Source of the DNA: Pisaster brevispinus | Taxonomy: Eukaryota > Echinodermata > Asteroidea > Forcipulatida > Asteriidae | Assembly (NCBI GenBank): GCA_023634235.1 | Contig: JAMKCF010000003.1 | Location: forward strand, 5,298,958-5,362,957 | Direction of reading: 5' to 3' | DNA: 64,000 nt | In this document: positions 46,700-57,869 of the stretch, piece after piece | Position numbering within the stretch: position 1 is the stretch's first letter | Layout of the letters: each line of letters begins with the position of its first letter | Program-made: the position numbers and the translations under genes | The notes under the pieces: generated by a model | Told to the model about the DNA's origin: nothing | Database searches by the model: none | Seen by the model: the letters and a program-made list of their open reading frames with translations, nothing else

Positions 46700-47570
46700 G
46701 GTAAATTGATTTAGGTTCCTGTGCGATGTGCCGTAAACTGATTTAGGTTCCTGTGCGATGTGCCGTAAATTGATTTACGTTCCTGTGCGATGTGCCGTAA
46801 ATTGATTTACGTTCCTGTGCGATGTGCCGTAAATTGATTTACGTTCCTGTGCGATGTGCCGTACATTGATTTACGTTCCTGTGCAATGTGTCGCAAATTT
46901 ATTTACGTTCCTGTGCGATGTTCCGTAAATTGATTTACGTTCCTGTGCGATGTGCCGTACATTTATTTACGTTCCTGTGCGATGTGCCGTACATTGATTT
47001 ACGTTCCTGTGCAATGTGTCGCAAATTTATTTATGTTCCTGTGCGATGTTCCGTAAATTGATTTACGTTCCTGTGCGATGTGCCGTAAATTTATTTACGT
47101 TCCTGTGCGATGTGCCGTACATTGATATACGTTCCTGTGCGATGTGCCGCAAATTTCTTTACATTCCTGTGCGATGTTCCGTAAATTTGTTTACGTTCCT
47201 GTGCGATGTGCCGTACATTGATTTACGTTCCTGTGCAATGTGTCGCAAATTTATTTACGTTCCTGTGCGATGTTCCGTAAATTGATTTACGTTCCTGTGC
47301 GATGTGCCGTAAATTGATTTACGTTCCTGTGGGATGTGCCGTACATTGATTTACATTCCTGTGCGACGTGCCGTACATTGATTTACGTTCCTGTGCAATG
47401 TGTCGCAAATTTATTTACGTTCCTGTGCGATGTTCCGTAAATTGATTTACGTTCCTGTGCGATGTGCCGTACATTGATTTACGTTCCTGTGCGATGTGCT
47501 GCAAATTTATTTACATTCCTGTGCGATGTTCCGTAAATTTATTTACGTTCCTGTGCGATGTGCCGTAGGG
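46700..47570. repeat. 32-bp minisatellite, about 27 copies
   Basis: Unit TTACGTTCCTGTGCGATGTG followed by CCGTAAATTGAT, period 32. Many units contain GTAAATTGATTTAC, a perfect 6-bp-arm hairpin with a 2-base loop. Variants (ACATTGAT, CAATGTGTCGCAAATTTATT, GATGTTCCG) recur in ordered blocks, so higher-order repeats exist. Because 32 is not a multiple of 3, a 96-bp coding period gives a false open frame at 47016-47285. Confidence 0.95.
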
Positions 47571-47760
47571 AGCAGTGAAGCAATATTTCTGTCAACAACT
47601 GCCATTGTTGTTTACAATTCATTTGCCAATGTTTGTCTGTTTTTTTAGCCACCTCACTTATAAGTAACATAGAAAACTGAAAAACACCTTACCAATTTTC
47701 AACTGTTGGCAGTTTTCTTTTTTGTTGTAGCAAAAACAAAGTTGCATGTCTGGAGATTCC

Positions 47761-47766
47761 TTTATT
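47761..47766 (-). terminator. Polyadenylation signal AATAAA for NTAN1
   Basis: AATAAA on the minus strand about 110 bases past the NTAN1 stop. Confidence 0.5.
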
Positions 47767-47874
47767 CACCTTTCCTAAGTGTTGGGATATGTGTAATTTT
47801 GTACATGTGTGAGGTCAGTGATGCTACTTTCTTGTGATTATTTGAAACAGCAAGGCTAATGTTGAGGTATGGTA

Positions 47875-50800
47875 TCATGGTGTGACTGCAATCCATTGTC
47901 CATCCGGTGTCATTGTAAAGACGTGTGGCTGTCCATTAGGAAACACCGATGCTGCAACTGGGTGACTCAGATAGAAGCCCAAGGCTGCCCGTACATTCTG
48001 TTCAAAGTACTCCGGCTCCACAGCAGGGGATGTTGACAAAAACTGCATTGCATTGGGAAGTAAACTAATTAGTCGCAAGGAAAACACATTGGGAAGTCAT
48101 ACACTGTGTCATATGAAAAACACATTGGGAAGTCATACACTGTGTCATATGGTTAGGGTTAGGGTTATTGGCGTGTCGTGGCCGAGTGGATAAGATCACT
48201 GGACTCAAGCTCTGGTGTTTCTGATCAGCAGAGTGTGGGTTCGAGCCCCGGTCGTGACACTTGTGTCCTTAAGCAAGACACTTAACCATGATTGCTTCGT
48301 CCTTCGGATGGGACGTAAAGCCGTTGGTCCCGTGTGTTGTGTAACGCACGAAAAAGAACCCAGTGCACTTATCGAAAAGAGAAGGGGTCCGCCCCGGTGT
48401 TCCTGGTTTGATCGGCTGCATATTGCGCCACAGCACCTTGTAAACCATTACATGGTGCTATGTAAAGGAGTAGGTCTCATACTTCAAACGAAGCCCCACA
48501 TACATTGCAGGAAACATGAATGTTAAGCGCTTAGAGGCTGGCCTGCAGTAGGCGCTATACAAATACAATATATTATTATTATTATTATATGAAAAACACA
48601 TTGGGAAGTCATACACTGTATCATATGAAAAACACATTGGGAAGTCATACACTGTGTCATAATAAGAACACATTGGGAAGTCATACACTGTGTCATATGA
48701 AAAACACATTGGGAAGTCAGACACTGTCATGAAAAACACATTGGGAAGTCATAAACTGTCATAAGAACACATTATGAAGTCATACACTCATAATAAAAAC
48801 ACATCAGGAAGTCATACACTGTCACAAGAAAAGCACATTGGGAAGTCAAATAATGTTTCATAAGAAAAAAAAACATTTTGTGTATTTTACTCTCTAGTTA
48901 CCATAACTAGGTGCACTGCAATGATGATCCTATTACTCAATACACATCACATGTGCACATCTGCTGTACTCACAAGGTTAAGTCTACTTATGTGTAATTT
49001 TACCAAAAATTCCTTGTTTTGTTGTCAAAGGCATTTCTCTGAGAGGAACTTGACACTTTGCAAAACACAATCTGAAAGGCAAATCTGAAAACTGGGATAG
49101 TCTCTGAAGGATTATACACCCACCTGTCTTAAGATTGCATCACTTTGTTGCATCAACAACGAAGCATTAGGAAAGCTACCATAGTTGTACGGCCCAATAA
49201 CCAGATGATGACTTGTGCTGTTGTAGATATTCTTGACCTAAAAATCAGTGGATGCATTGGATTATAATTCCAGGGTCGACTGGTTTGCGCTAAATTTGCC
49301 AAGCAAAAATAACTAGGAAGTTGCTGCTTTGATGAGTAACAACTATGTAACTGTCATCTCTTCCAGGGAGAAATGTTGGTTCTTTTTCAGTATGAGATGT
49401 TTAATGGTAGTCCATGTCTTGGCACCATATGATATGACATAATTTTGATTTAAAATGGACAACACGACAGGTTTGCCACCATCCTTGTCATGTACCCTGT
49501 TTGCAATAACAATAATAAATACAGATTCCGATTACAACCAACAAGGGATCTGACTATGTTGCCCTACAAGACTCGGTTTGGTTTACATTGAGCTGAATGG
49601 GAGGAATAAAACATGGCTGCAACAAATCAAACAATACTCACATCAGTATCAGCAATGAAATGTCTGAGGCTTCTTAGTGCTTTGTCTGGTCCCTTGTATT
49701 CAAACGAGGCGGGAAATATTGCCCCAGTCTTTACAGATACAGCTGCAAAACGATAACCAATATGGTGATTCACAAGGCAGTGGACTTAAAAGACCTCTCT
49801 ATTGCAATGTCACAGCCTGAGTTTTTGCCAACCAAGGTTGGACAACTATGGGAAGCCATAAATACAAATCAAAAACACATAAGCCAGTTTGTAACAATGT
49901 GACACAAATAATCAAAAACAAACATACAAGTCATACAAATTTCCATTTTTAATAGAAAAAACTTTCACTAGATCTTTTCCTACAATACTACCTACCACCA
50001 AAAGTTGCCATTCTGTTGATTAATTTTAGTTTTGCCTTACATTAATATGTGATAATAAAGCATTGAACACTTTGGCTTCTTAAAATTTGCCACTTAAAAC
50101 AATGCATTGCATGATGGCTCGCGGAACTAGTCACATAAGCACCAATAATCACTAATTTAATTTTTTTTTTTTATCCTCACACCGATGTTAAATAATCACT
50201 AAATTAATTAAACACATGCATTATGACCTTAGGTGTAGCTAGGATAGCATGTGTAAAACTTACCTATGCCATACACAATGGGGTAGTTGATGCCATTTTT
50301 GACAGTGTTATTCAAACCTAAGAAATAGAAAGTCAAACTAGTCAAAATTTATGCTGATCAGGTTTTTCAATGGTGATTTCTCAGGACTTTGTAAAGACAT
50401 TGTCGCAAATCTCAGTATTTTCAATTCACTTTATTATTCCCAACGGGAAATTCATAAGGGACTTTACCAAAATTGCAATACGTGAAATTTTACCATTTCA
50501 GTACAAAAATACATCAAAAAAACACAAAACCACAATACTTCTCTATACAAGAAGAATGACACAAATTATAACCAATAACCACATAACCAATAAAGCATTC
50601 AGGTTGGCTGAAACCTGGGTCCATAGTGGTGGCCATTCACGTTTGTGGACCCCAGCTCGATTCCTGGACTGAAGCCTTGCATGTGGAGTGGGTTTTCATT
50701 ACCTACCTGACAACATATTTTTCCACTATTTGGGATTCTCTCCCATGACTTCAACAGAAAATTCTTCATTGTCTGCTTTTAAAAATGTTGATGTTTTCAC

Positions 50801-53800
50801 TAGGATACTTTGCCATTTATATCAGATTGTGAATTGATATGAACAAGTTACAGCCGGTGATCTTACCAGAAATACAGGCAGTCAGTAAGTACACATCAAC
50901 TTCGAGTTGGTGGAATTCACCTAAGGGAAGTAGAGAAGGAAAAGTCTCAGCACAAAGGCCTCAAATCCACAGTAATCAGAAACAAGCTTTTATAGCTGTC
51001 TGTGCACCATGTCGCAACTACACACAGGTCCAATGCAATAGATTCCCAACTATCGGGAACACAGAGGACGTTTTTCTACTCTTGCGACTTTGTTTTTCTT
51101 TTTTTGGGAGGCAACTGATCCTGATCTTTTGAACATCGTCGTAGTTGTGAACAACCAGCGACTGATATAATCCCGACGGTTTTTAGCTCAGGCGCAGCAT
51201 CACCCTGAAAAGTCAGTCGCCGACAGTTCCGCGTCATCGCAAGGTCAACCTGGGGACGACTTAATGGTTCCCAGTGTTGGTTAACGTGCAAGACTTGCAC
51301 TATCTATGACATTTGAGCTTACTTAACAGTTCTCTTGACAGCTTTTCCGAGACTTTCTTGTCATCATGAAAACCCCCTACCACATGAAGCTCCAATCTGC
51401 AGTGAAGGGAAACGAATGCATTTATTTAGTCAACTATTCATCCAGGCTTTAAAAACATTAGAATACATACAGAAGCATACTGCATCATAAGAAACATATT
51501 GGGAAGTCGTACACTCAACTGCATCGTAAGACAAACGCATTGGGAAGTCATATGCTCAACTGCATCATTTAACAAACGCATTAGGTCATACTGCATCATA
51601 TCAGCTGGAGAAAGAGCTCTCTGCTGGGTGGCACCACAGCTATGGAACTAGGAACCTAGATTTTTTACATAGGTAGGGTTAGAGGCGTCTGTCTCCTGAA
51701 AAGATCAAAACATTACCGATGCCAGCAGGGATAGGCCTATATGTAATAAGTAATAAGTAACTTTTAGTTCTATTTTAGTTCTCTGTTGGCGGGACAGACG
51801 TATCCCCATACTGTGGTTTGGGCACTGGCCTGGTGACCAGTCTTTATTCTTTGTCTTTTTCTTCCACTCTGTGCATTTTAACATTTGTTATGCGCCTTTG
51901 ATCATTTTGTATGTAATATTTGTTGGCATATTTGTTGGCATAATATTTGTAATTTTGTTGGCAATATAAATTTTAATTATTATTATTATTATTATTATTA
52001 ACCTACAGAAGTCAAATCCTTGACTGGTTTTAAATCCTGTCTTAAGACTTCTCTTTTTAATGAAGAATATTGCTCGTTTTTATTACTGGTTGATTTTTGT
52101 GGAGTGGAACATGTATTGCATTCTTTCTGCCCAATGCTGCAAGTTTAAATGTAATTTTATTTTATTTTTTAGTATGTTTGTGGTTTGGTAAGTTTTAGAC
52201 TTTTAAAAATGATCACTTGGTTTGGTTCTCTACTTTTTATTGTACTGCGCCTATAAGGACTTCTTGGTAATTTGGACTGCAGTACTGACTGCATTGAACT
52301 CAGGTAAACCAGGGGTAAGTTCTGGCCCAGGTCTGGGTGGTTTGACTGGGAGAATATAGACAGGTTTTGTTTTACCTCCCTCCATCGTTGCCGAGTTTGA
52401 GTACAGCCTCCACGAGATCTTTGACTCCTTGCCTTGTATTGCAACCATCAAAATGACACAGACCAGTAACTCCAGTTCCTGGCAACAAACACAAATAATT
52501 ATAAATTGGAAGAGATTGTGTTTTGGAATAAACCATTTATCAACACTATTCCATTATTAAAAACATATAATGACATTGCAAAAAGATTATTGAAAATTAA
52601 GCTGTGAAAATTCTACATGGTGTTAATTCTCTATCAATCTCCCCTCCCACCACAATGCTTCTCATAAAGTTTTTTTCTGTACCCCCTGTCTCCCTCCTCT
52701 CTGTCTTTATCCTCCATAACTCAACCCTAACCTTAACCCCAATTCCACCCTGAACCCTCTCCCAAACCCAAGCCATCCTGGCCCAATTTCATACAGCTTC
52801 TTAAGCACAAAAAAGTTTGCTCACTAGAATAAGGTTACCAGCCATGGTTAATGCCATGTTGCATAGACCACTTGCGACTGGTTTCTATACTTTGTTGCTT
52901 AGCAGAAATTTGTAAAAGCAATATGTTCTGATTGAACTGTGCTGTAGTCAAGACCACAAGTCTGAGACTTCCTCTCTGAAGAGAACTGTCTTGAGACCAA
53001 CAACACTGCTGCTTAAGCCCTAGCCCCTAGTACCATCCCCAGCCCAAGCCCAAACGCTGGTCCTACACATTTTTGAAACACATTGTCTTTTTTAATGAGG
53101 AAAACGATTCATCACGATGAATAATGGAAAGTTTTGGCTAAGATTACCAGAGTGTCTCAAGACGGCAATGTGACACGTTGTTGCATCATCCGACCCAAGT
53201 GTATCAACCACATCTAGAAGGGGGGGGGGGGATAAAAAGGAAAAACAAGAATAAGATTGGAAAGTTGTCTTCTTAATTCTGCCCATTCTGTCAAATTCAT
53301 GGTTAGAAATAATGATGGTCTTTAGCATTTTAGTTCATTTAATAGAAATGTCAGAGATTAGACACAATAGATACTAAATCTCAGCAAGTAAAAAAAATCA
53401 CTTAGTTAACAACATTTTGTATTCCTATGTTTAACTTAAGGTGAGTACCCATTGAATTAATCATCATCCCCCCCTCCCCAATCATCCCCATACCCATCAT
53501 CATCATCATCATCATCACCAGACTGTATTCATCCCGAGTTGGATGAAGCCCTCCATTTCGTTTCAAACAAGATACTCTGCTCGTCTTATTCTCCTGAAGA
53601 CGAAAGTCTCTCTTTTTTCTGCCTTCCTCTTCGTCTCCTGTCTGTCCTTGGTTGCCATTCTCTGAGTCTCTTGGCCCATTCTGTTATCTTGCCATTTTGC
53701 TAAGCACCCTGCCCATCTCCATTTCATTTGATCGTCTCTATGATATCTTTGACCTTTGGTTTTTTTTTGTCTGATCGGCGTATGTCTGGCTTTTTCCCGT

Positions 53801-54997
53801 AATGATACACCAGGAGCATTCTTCTTTCTATATCTCCCTGTGTTGTTATCAATTCGTGTCCCATCTCTTTGGTTGTACCTGGCCCGGGTACCAACTTCAT
53901 CGTAGCTAAGCACAACAAAATGATGCTCACCAGCCAAACTACCATGTCACGAGTACAATTTGCAATTTGTGACTGGTATCCTGGTATCATTCTGCTTAGC
54001 AGCTCTATGAAATTGGGCCCTTGTCTCTGCTATGCACCTGTCTTAATGGGATGGAACAAGGAAAAATTGACTTGAGCGGGACTTGAACCAATGACCTTGG
54101 GTTTAACGTTCTGGCGCTGTACCAACTGAGCTACCTTTGTTGGTGGTCTCCCTATTTTTTCAATATCTTTGTTTGGAGGTGCCAGTCAGGAACATACAAC
54201 CATTAGCTGCCGTGTAGCTAGCGATCACACCCACATTTACGATACAACCTTTCTTCTATTAAATGATCATAAAACTTCCTGTTTGCAATTTTCTTTCATT
54301 GAGATGCCAAGACCTTCCCCTTTGCAATTGAAAAAAACTCACCATCAGAAACTGTCGTCACAGCAAATTCTCTCTGATCTACATAGAGTAAACCTTTAGG
54401 GGGACATGGTTGGAAGGGCAGACTGTGAAATGCTGTACTGGAGTCCTGTCAAATAAATAAAACAATCAACAAATTCTCACTTCAGTGCAACAAAATCATA
54501 TTTCAGTTTGGGTTACGGGAATATCTTGCACACTTGTTTCTCTTGAACACACAGAATGACTTGATCCCAAATAAGAAAGAGACTATAGTTTTTCATTCAG
54601 GGCTCGATTTCATAGAGCTGCTTAAAAGCAGAAAATGTTGCTTGACAATGTTATTCTTAGCAGAAATGAGCAGGACACCAATCACAAATTGTACATGTGG
54701 CGTGGTAGTTTGGCTGGTAATCTTATTGTGGTAAGCATAATTTTGTTGAGCTAAAGCAGCTCTATGAATTTGGCCGAGCAACATCCTTAGCAACAGCCGC
54801 AGTCGCCAATTGACACACCTTACACTATGTCAAATCGAAGAAAACATCTAAGATAAAACAAAACTGAAAAGGGAATGAAGATTCATAATCTACGGGCCAT
54901 GTAGACCTCAACCCACCTCAAACTTTGAGTAGACTGATGCCTGTAAGTCGACTGTATCCACCATGGAAATGCCGTCACTGTATAATACAGGCATCAT
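47875..54997 (-). CDS. NTAN1: NTAN1: protein N-terminal asparagine amidohydrolase
   Basis: Deamidates N-terminal Asn to Asp and so feeds proteins into the Arg/N-degron pathway; cytosolic or nuclear in animals. Eleven coding exons on the minus strand: 54997/54994-54917, 54445-54343, 53213-53148, 52478-52376, 51396-51323, 50920-50867, 50317-50264, 49742-49642, 49237-49124, 48042-47875; the first listed exon carries the start, with ATG ATG giving MMPVL or MPVL (vertebrate enzymes begin MPL). That is ten exons confirmed here. All phases agree and introns are GT-AG; about 304 residues (human 310). Landmarks: GLLYVDQREFAVT; catalytic Cys in LGSDDATTCHIAVLRHSG; RLELHVVGGFHDD; NYPIVYGI; VIGPYNYGSFP; FLSTSPAVEPEYF. 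The first exon starts after an acceptor at about 55003, so a non-coding exon lies upstream. Confidence 0.96.
48085..48860. repeat. 36-bp minisatellite in the last NTAN1 intron, split by a SINE
   Basis: Unit AACACATTGGGAAGTCATACACTGTGTCATATGAAA, two or more copies at 48085-48152 and about eight at 48590-48860, with an intact SINE between. Related units (ACGCATTGGGAAGTCATATGCTC) occur at 51485-51590 in another intron of the same gene. The array starts next to the last exon's acceptor, whose own sequence contains GCATTGGGAAGT. Confidence 0.85.
48172..48590 (+). mobile_element. Complete tRNA-derived SINE (Ser/Leu-like head, LINE-like tail)
   Basis: Head GGCGTGTCGTGGCCGAGTGG (A box) through GTGTGGGTTCGAGCCCCGG (B box) and TCGTGACAC, with the long variable region of a class II tRNA. 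Body with CTTAAGCAAGACACTTAACC and CCTTCGGATGGGACGTAAAGCC, a motif common in SINEs of marine animals. Tail GCGCTATACAAATACAATAT(ATT)n, like the local LINE tail at 57306-57400, so LINE-driven copying is likely. About 420 bp; best copy in the window. Confidence 0.85.
50600..50790 (+). mobile_element. SINE-like repeat, third tRNA-related family
   Basis: GGACCCCAGCTCGATTCCTGGACTGAAGCCTTGCATGTGGAGTGGGTTTTCATTACC matches the 33780 copy in blocks. It lies in NTAN1 between the exons at 50920 and 50317. (Blocks: CAGCTCGATTCC, GCCTTGCATGTGGA.). Confidence 0.55.
51590..52260 (+). pseudogene. Degraded LINE C-terminal fragments with (ATT)n tail
   Basis: At 52000-52075 the plus strand reads SLTGFKSCLKTSLFNEEY, close to the carboxy end of CR1/L2-type reverse transcriptases (compare FKTRVNTHLFNQYY at 57444). 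A (ATT)n run at 51978-52001 lies just before it and TGCGCCT-type tails at 51892 and 52245. Probably two nested or tandem 3' ends, both broken. Located in an NTAN1 intron. Confidence 0.4.
52778..52945. mobile_element. Foldback MITE, GGGCCCAATTTCATAGAGCTG family, worn copy
   Basis: Left end TGGCCCAATTTCATACAGCTTCTTAAGC, interior GGTTACCAGCCATGG and GCGACTGGTTTC; right arm mutated. Confidence 0.6.
53884..54021. mobile_element. Foldback MITE, GGGCCCAATTTCATAGAGCTG family, internally shortened
   Basis: Left GGTACCAACTTCATCGTAGCTAAGCAC, right TTAGCAGCTCTATGAAATTGGGCCC, with family interior (CACCAGCCAAACTACCATGTC). Confidence 0.7.
54050..54250 (-). mobile_element. tRNA-derived SINE, GGCTAGATAGCTCAGTTGG family
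   Basis: Minus strand: AAGGTAGCTCAGTTGGTACAGCGCC, B-box GGTTCAAGTCCCGCT, then a body shared with 38815 (GTGGTCTCCCTATTTTNTCAATAT, GATCACACCCACATTTACGAT on the plus strand). Confidence 0.65.
54600..54776. mobile_element. Foldback MITE, GGGCCCAATTTCATAGAGCTG family
   Basis: GGGCTCGATTTCATAGAGCTGC at the left and GCAGCTCTATGAATTTGGCC at the right. Interior reads in the opposite orientation to most other copies (ATGAGCAGGACACCAATCACAAATTG). Confidence 0.75.
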
Positions 54998-55003
54998 GCA
55001 CAG

Positions 55004-57305
55004 CTTAGGAAAACAAAGTCAAAAGGATATTATAAATCATTGAATTTTGGACGAGGAAATTCATTCCCATCCTCTAGTTGTATAGTTGTATACGAAATAT
55101 ATTGAATATATTAAATATAATTCTCTATTGTTTCCACATTAAAAATAAAGGGAGTTGCGCCCATTGGCAATTGGAAACATTAAAATCACAAACATTAACA
55201 ACAACCACAATAATAACAATAAAAAGTAAACACCAAACATACAGAAATTAGAGTAATACTTACAATTTACCTACCTTTACATACAATTGCAAACATAAAA
55301 GTCAAAACAATTTTTAAAAGTAAAATAAAATAAAATTGCAAACTAAAAAATTGCTTATACTACCCTTTTCAGTGGATGCAAGAAATGTATTCTTTACCAC
55401 TTGATTACAAAATTATAGAGATGGTTTGAGTTAGAAACAAAAGGTTTACGAAACTGTTGTTTGAGGTGGGCGGAGTCTAATACCAGGAGGAGCAATTAAA
55501 AACAAAGCAATATAAATAAGTATCAAAATTGACAGGTACAACTGTTGCTATTAATTATTGTGTTCTATTAGTGCTCCTAGAACTATGATGGGGTTGTTCG
55601 TTCCGCTGGAGACGATAGCGGACCGAACCGCAGAGTTCTAGGAGTGGTGAATAAGAAGACCCAGTATCTGGGGTGCTGTACTCCTTTTTTTGAAATTTTG
55701 CCATCTTTGGTCGCCGACCGAAGACAAAAAAATTTCAAAATTGTCATCTTCAGATGCCGACCAAAGACGACAACATTTCAAAAAAGGAGTACAGCGCCCC
55801 AGTTACTGGATGACCAAAGAAGATGATAAACAAAAATGAAATGAAGTACTGCGCCCCAGTTACTGGGTCTAGTGCATAAGTATGTCCTACACGAGGTTTT
55901 AGCAAGGATTTGGTAAAGCAAAGGGGTGCCAACATTCGCTGGAAATTTTAAAAAATGGGTGTCCAAAAAGTTCACATACAATACATTTTACATGTAAATG
56001 ACAGATAAAACAGGGTGTCCAAATTAAAAACAGGGTCACTTTGTCCAAAAGACACCCAGACACCCCCTCTCTGGTTAACACTATGGACAGATGGTCCTAC
56101 ACTTCAATGCATGATGAAACGGCAACGTCGTAGTTGTAGCTGCCTACTCGGTCATGTCGGTCGGCACGTCGGTAGTAATGAATGTAGGTGATATTTAATA
56201 ATTTTATTCAGCGGATCGATCAATCAGGGGCTAGGTTGTGTGTTTATGAAGATGAAGTAACTTCTGAACTAGACCCAGTCATGTCAGTAACTAACTGGGT
56301 CTAGTCATTGAGCAATAAACTAGTTTATTGCTCCATGGTCTAGTCAGCTAGTTGTATAGCCTACTACGCAATTGTTGAATTTGAGAGAAATTAAATGAAG
56401 ATTTACCAAATACTTACCAGGAAAGAAAATAAGGTCAGCAGAAGTTCAGCAAGCAGACAAAAAGTCCTTGTATTTGCAGAAAATCAGTCTCGTGCCAAGT
56501 AATAATTGCTCCTTCCCGTATCTACGACACTTGCATGAACGATCGAGACCAGAAAGCAAGGGACGAGGTTGTAAAAGCTTGACGGTGTCACCTGTGTGTA
56601 TCACGTGATTTGTCAGCGGCAGGAAAGCACGTGGGGATTTCCCTTTTTGTAGTGGAGCGTTTTGAAACTTAATTTCCGAGCTCTTTTCATTCAAAGTTGT
56701 TTAAGATTGGCAGTCCTACTTTCATGGCTGGTCATAAAGAGTGATTATAGACGAACATAATTATTGTGATTTTGAGTAAAAGACTGCAACTTATTCAGCA
56801 TTTGTTTTATCGATTAAAAGCGGACAAACAGATCTAAACCAACTTGTGCAAAATGCCAAACTGAACTACTTAGAACGACGTAGCCAGGACTTTTCATTGG
56901 GATTGGGTGTGATAAGGAAAGGAGGGAGGGAGGGACGGACGGAAGGGGTAAATGTGCAATCAGTTACCATTTTAAAAACAGGTTAGTTTTATTGTATAAA
57001 TCTACTTTTATATAAGATTAAAACAATAGAACGGTTCCAAAAGCCACAGGTATACGTTCCCCTTAAACCCTGTCAGTATTATTTATCGATGAAAATATTT
57101 GGAGGGGATGGTCAGTTGGGATTTTGTTTTTCCCTCTTGGCTGTCAATTCAAGATTGAAATGCATCCCAACTGAACCCACGTGCAATGTTTTTTAAGTAC
57201 AATGATCTAGTAGTGTGCAGAAGTATAGAGAATGAAAAGACAAGACCCTTTTGTTATATCTTGAACAATTTTATTTCAAAATTTCCTACACATTTTTATC
57301 CTATT
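55004..57305. other. Intergenic region upstream of NTAN1
   Basis: No gene recognised. It should hold the NTAN1 promoter and 5' UTR exon; not fixed. Contents: an AT-rich stretch (55080-55400), a foldback at 55656-55865, CTGGGTCTAGT repeats at 55861-55871 and 56283-56304, and a piggyBac-like MITE end at 56960-57070. Confidence 0.4.
55656..55865. mobile_element. Foldback element, GACCCAGTATCTGGGGTGCTGTACTCC family
   Basis: Arms of about 55 bp: CAGTATCTGGGGTGCTGTAC...TGAAATTTTGCCATCTTTGGTCG against CGACCAAAGACGACAACATTTCA...GTACAGCGCCCCAGTTACTGG. A further partial right arm (GTACTGCGCCCCAGTTACTGG, then GTCTAGT) follows at 55846-55871, suggesting a duplicated end. Bases written in pieces; each arm lies at 55656-55713 and 55755-55809. 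Confidence 0.75.
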
Positions 57306-57311
57306 AGTCTC

Positions 57312-57354
<43 letters not shown>

Positions 57355-57845
57355 GACGGTTCTTATATAGCGCATGTCACCGTGAGGTCCCTATGCGCAT
57401 AGAAAAGAAAATGAAATAACTTGAAAAGGCAGAAAAGAATAAATTAACTGTGATAATATTGATTGAACAAATGTGTGTTAACCCGGGTTTTAAATAGATC
57501 AGTAGTTTCAGCCAGCTTGACATTGTTGGGTAAACTGTTCCAAAGATGTACAGCCGCGTTCTGAAAAGAGCGAGAACCATAGGATGTAGATGTGATAGCC
57601 GGGGCTGAGAGAAGATGTTTGTTCCTTGAACGTAGGTTTCTAGCCGGTTGATACTGTTGAATTAAATCCTGCAGATAAGCAGGGGCTGTACCATGAAGAC
57701 AATGATAAGTTAACACCAATATCTTAAAATACAGAGTATTCCAAGACAAACGATAACCAGCTAGGTCACGAAGCCGTAGAATGTCATTGTGGGTTCTCAG
57801 GGACAACTGACGAGCATTAAAATATGTCCGGGTGTCCTGAGCCAA
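57306..57845 (-). pseudogene. LINE (CR1/L2-like) 3' end: reverse-transcriptase C-terminus, UTR and (ATT)n tail
   Basis: A 133-residue open frame at 57845-57444 reads like the conserved carboxy end of non-LTR reverse transcriptases: NTLYFKILVLTYHCLHGTAP, SYGSRSFQNAAVHLWNSLP and LFKTRVNTHLF. It is followed by a short 3' UTR, GCGCTATATAAGAACC and (ATT)n at 57353-57314, the tail style of L2/CR1 elements. The element is 5'-truncated at about 57845. The intact frame suggests a fairly young copy. Confidence 0.85.
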
Positions 57846-57869
57846 CTACAGCAAACATGAGAGCGCCCA

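Noticed and set aside
47016..47285. 89-residue repeated open frame
   Set aside because: Arises because three 32-bp minisatellite units make a 96-bp coding period; no real gene features.
53563..53937. 124-residue minus-strand frame rich in Arg/Lys
   Set aside because: Some resemblance to retroelement-derived text, but no motif could be named and it lies in an NTAN1 intron beside repeats.
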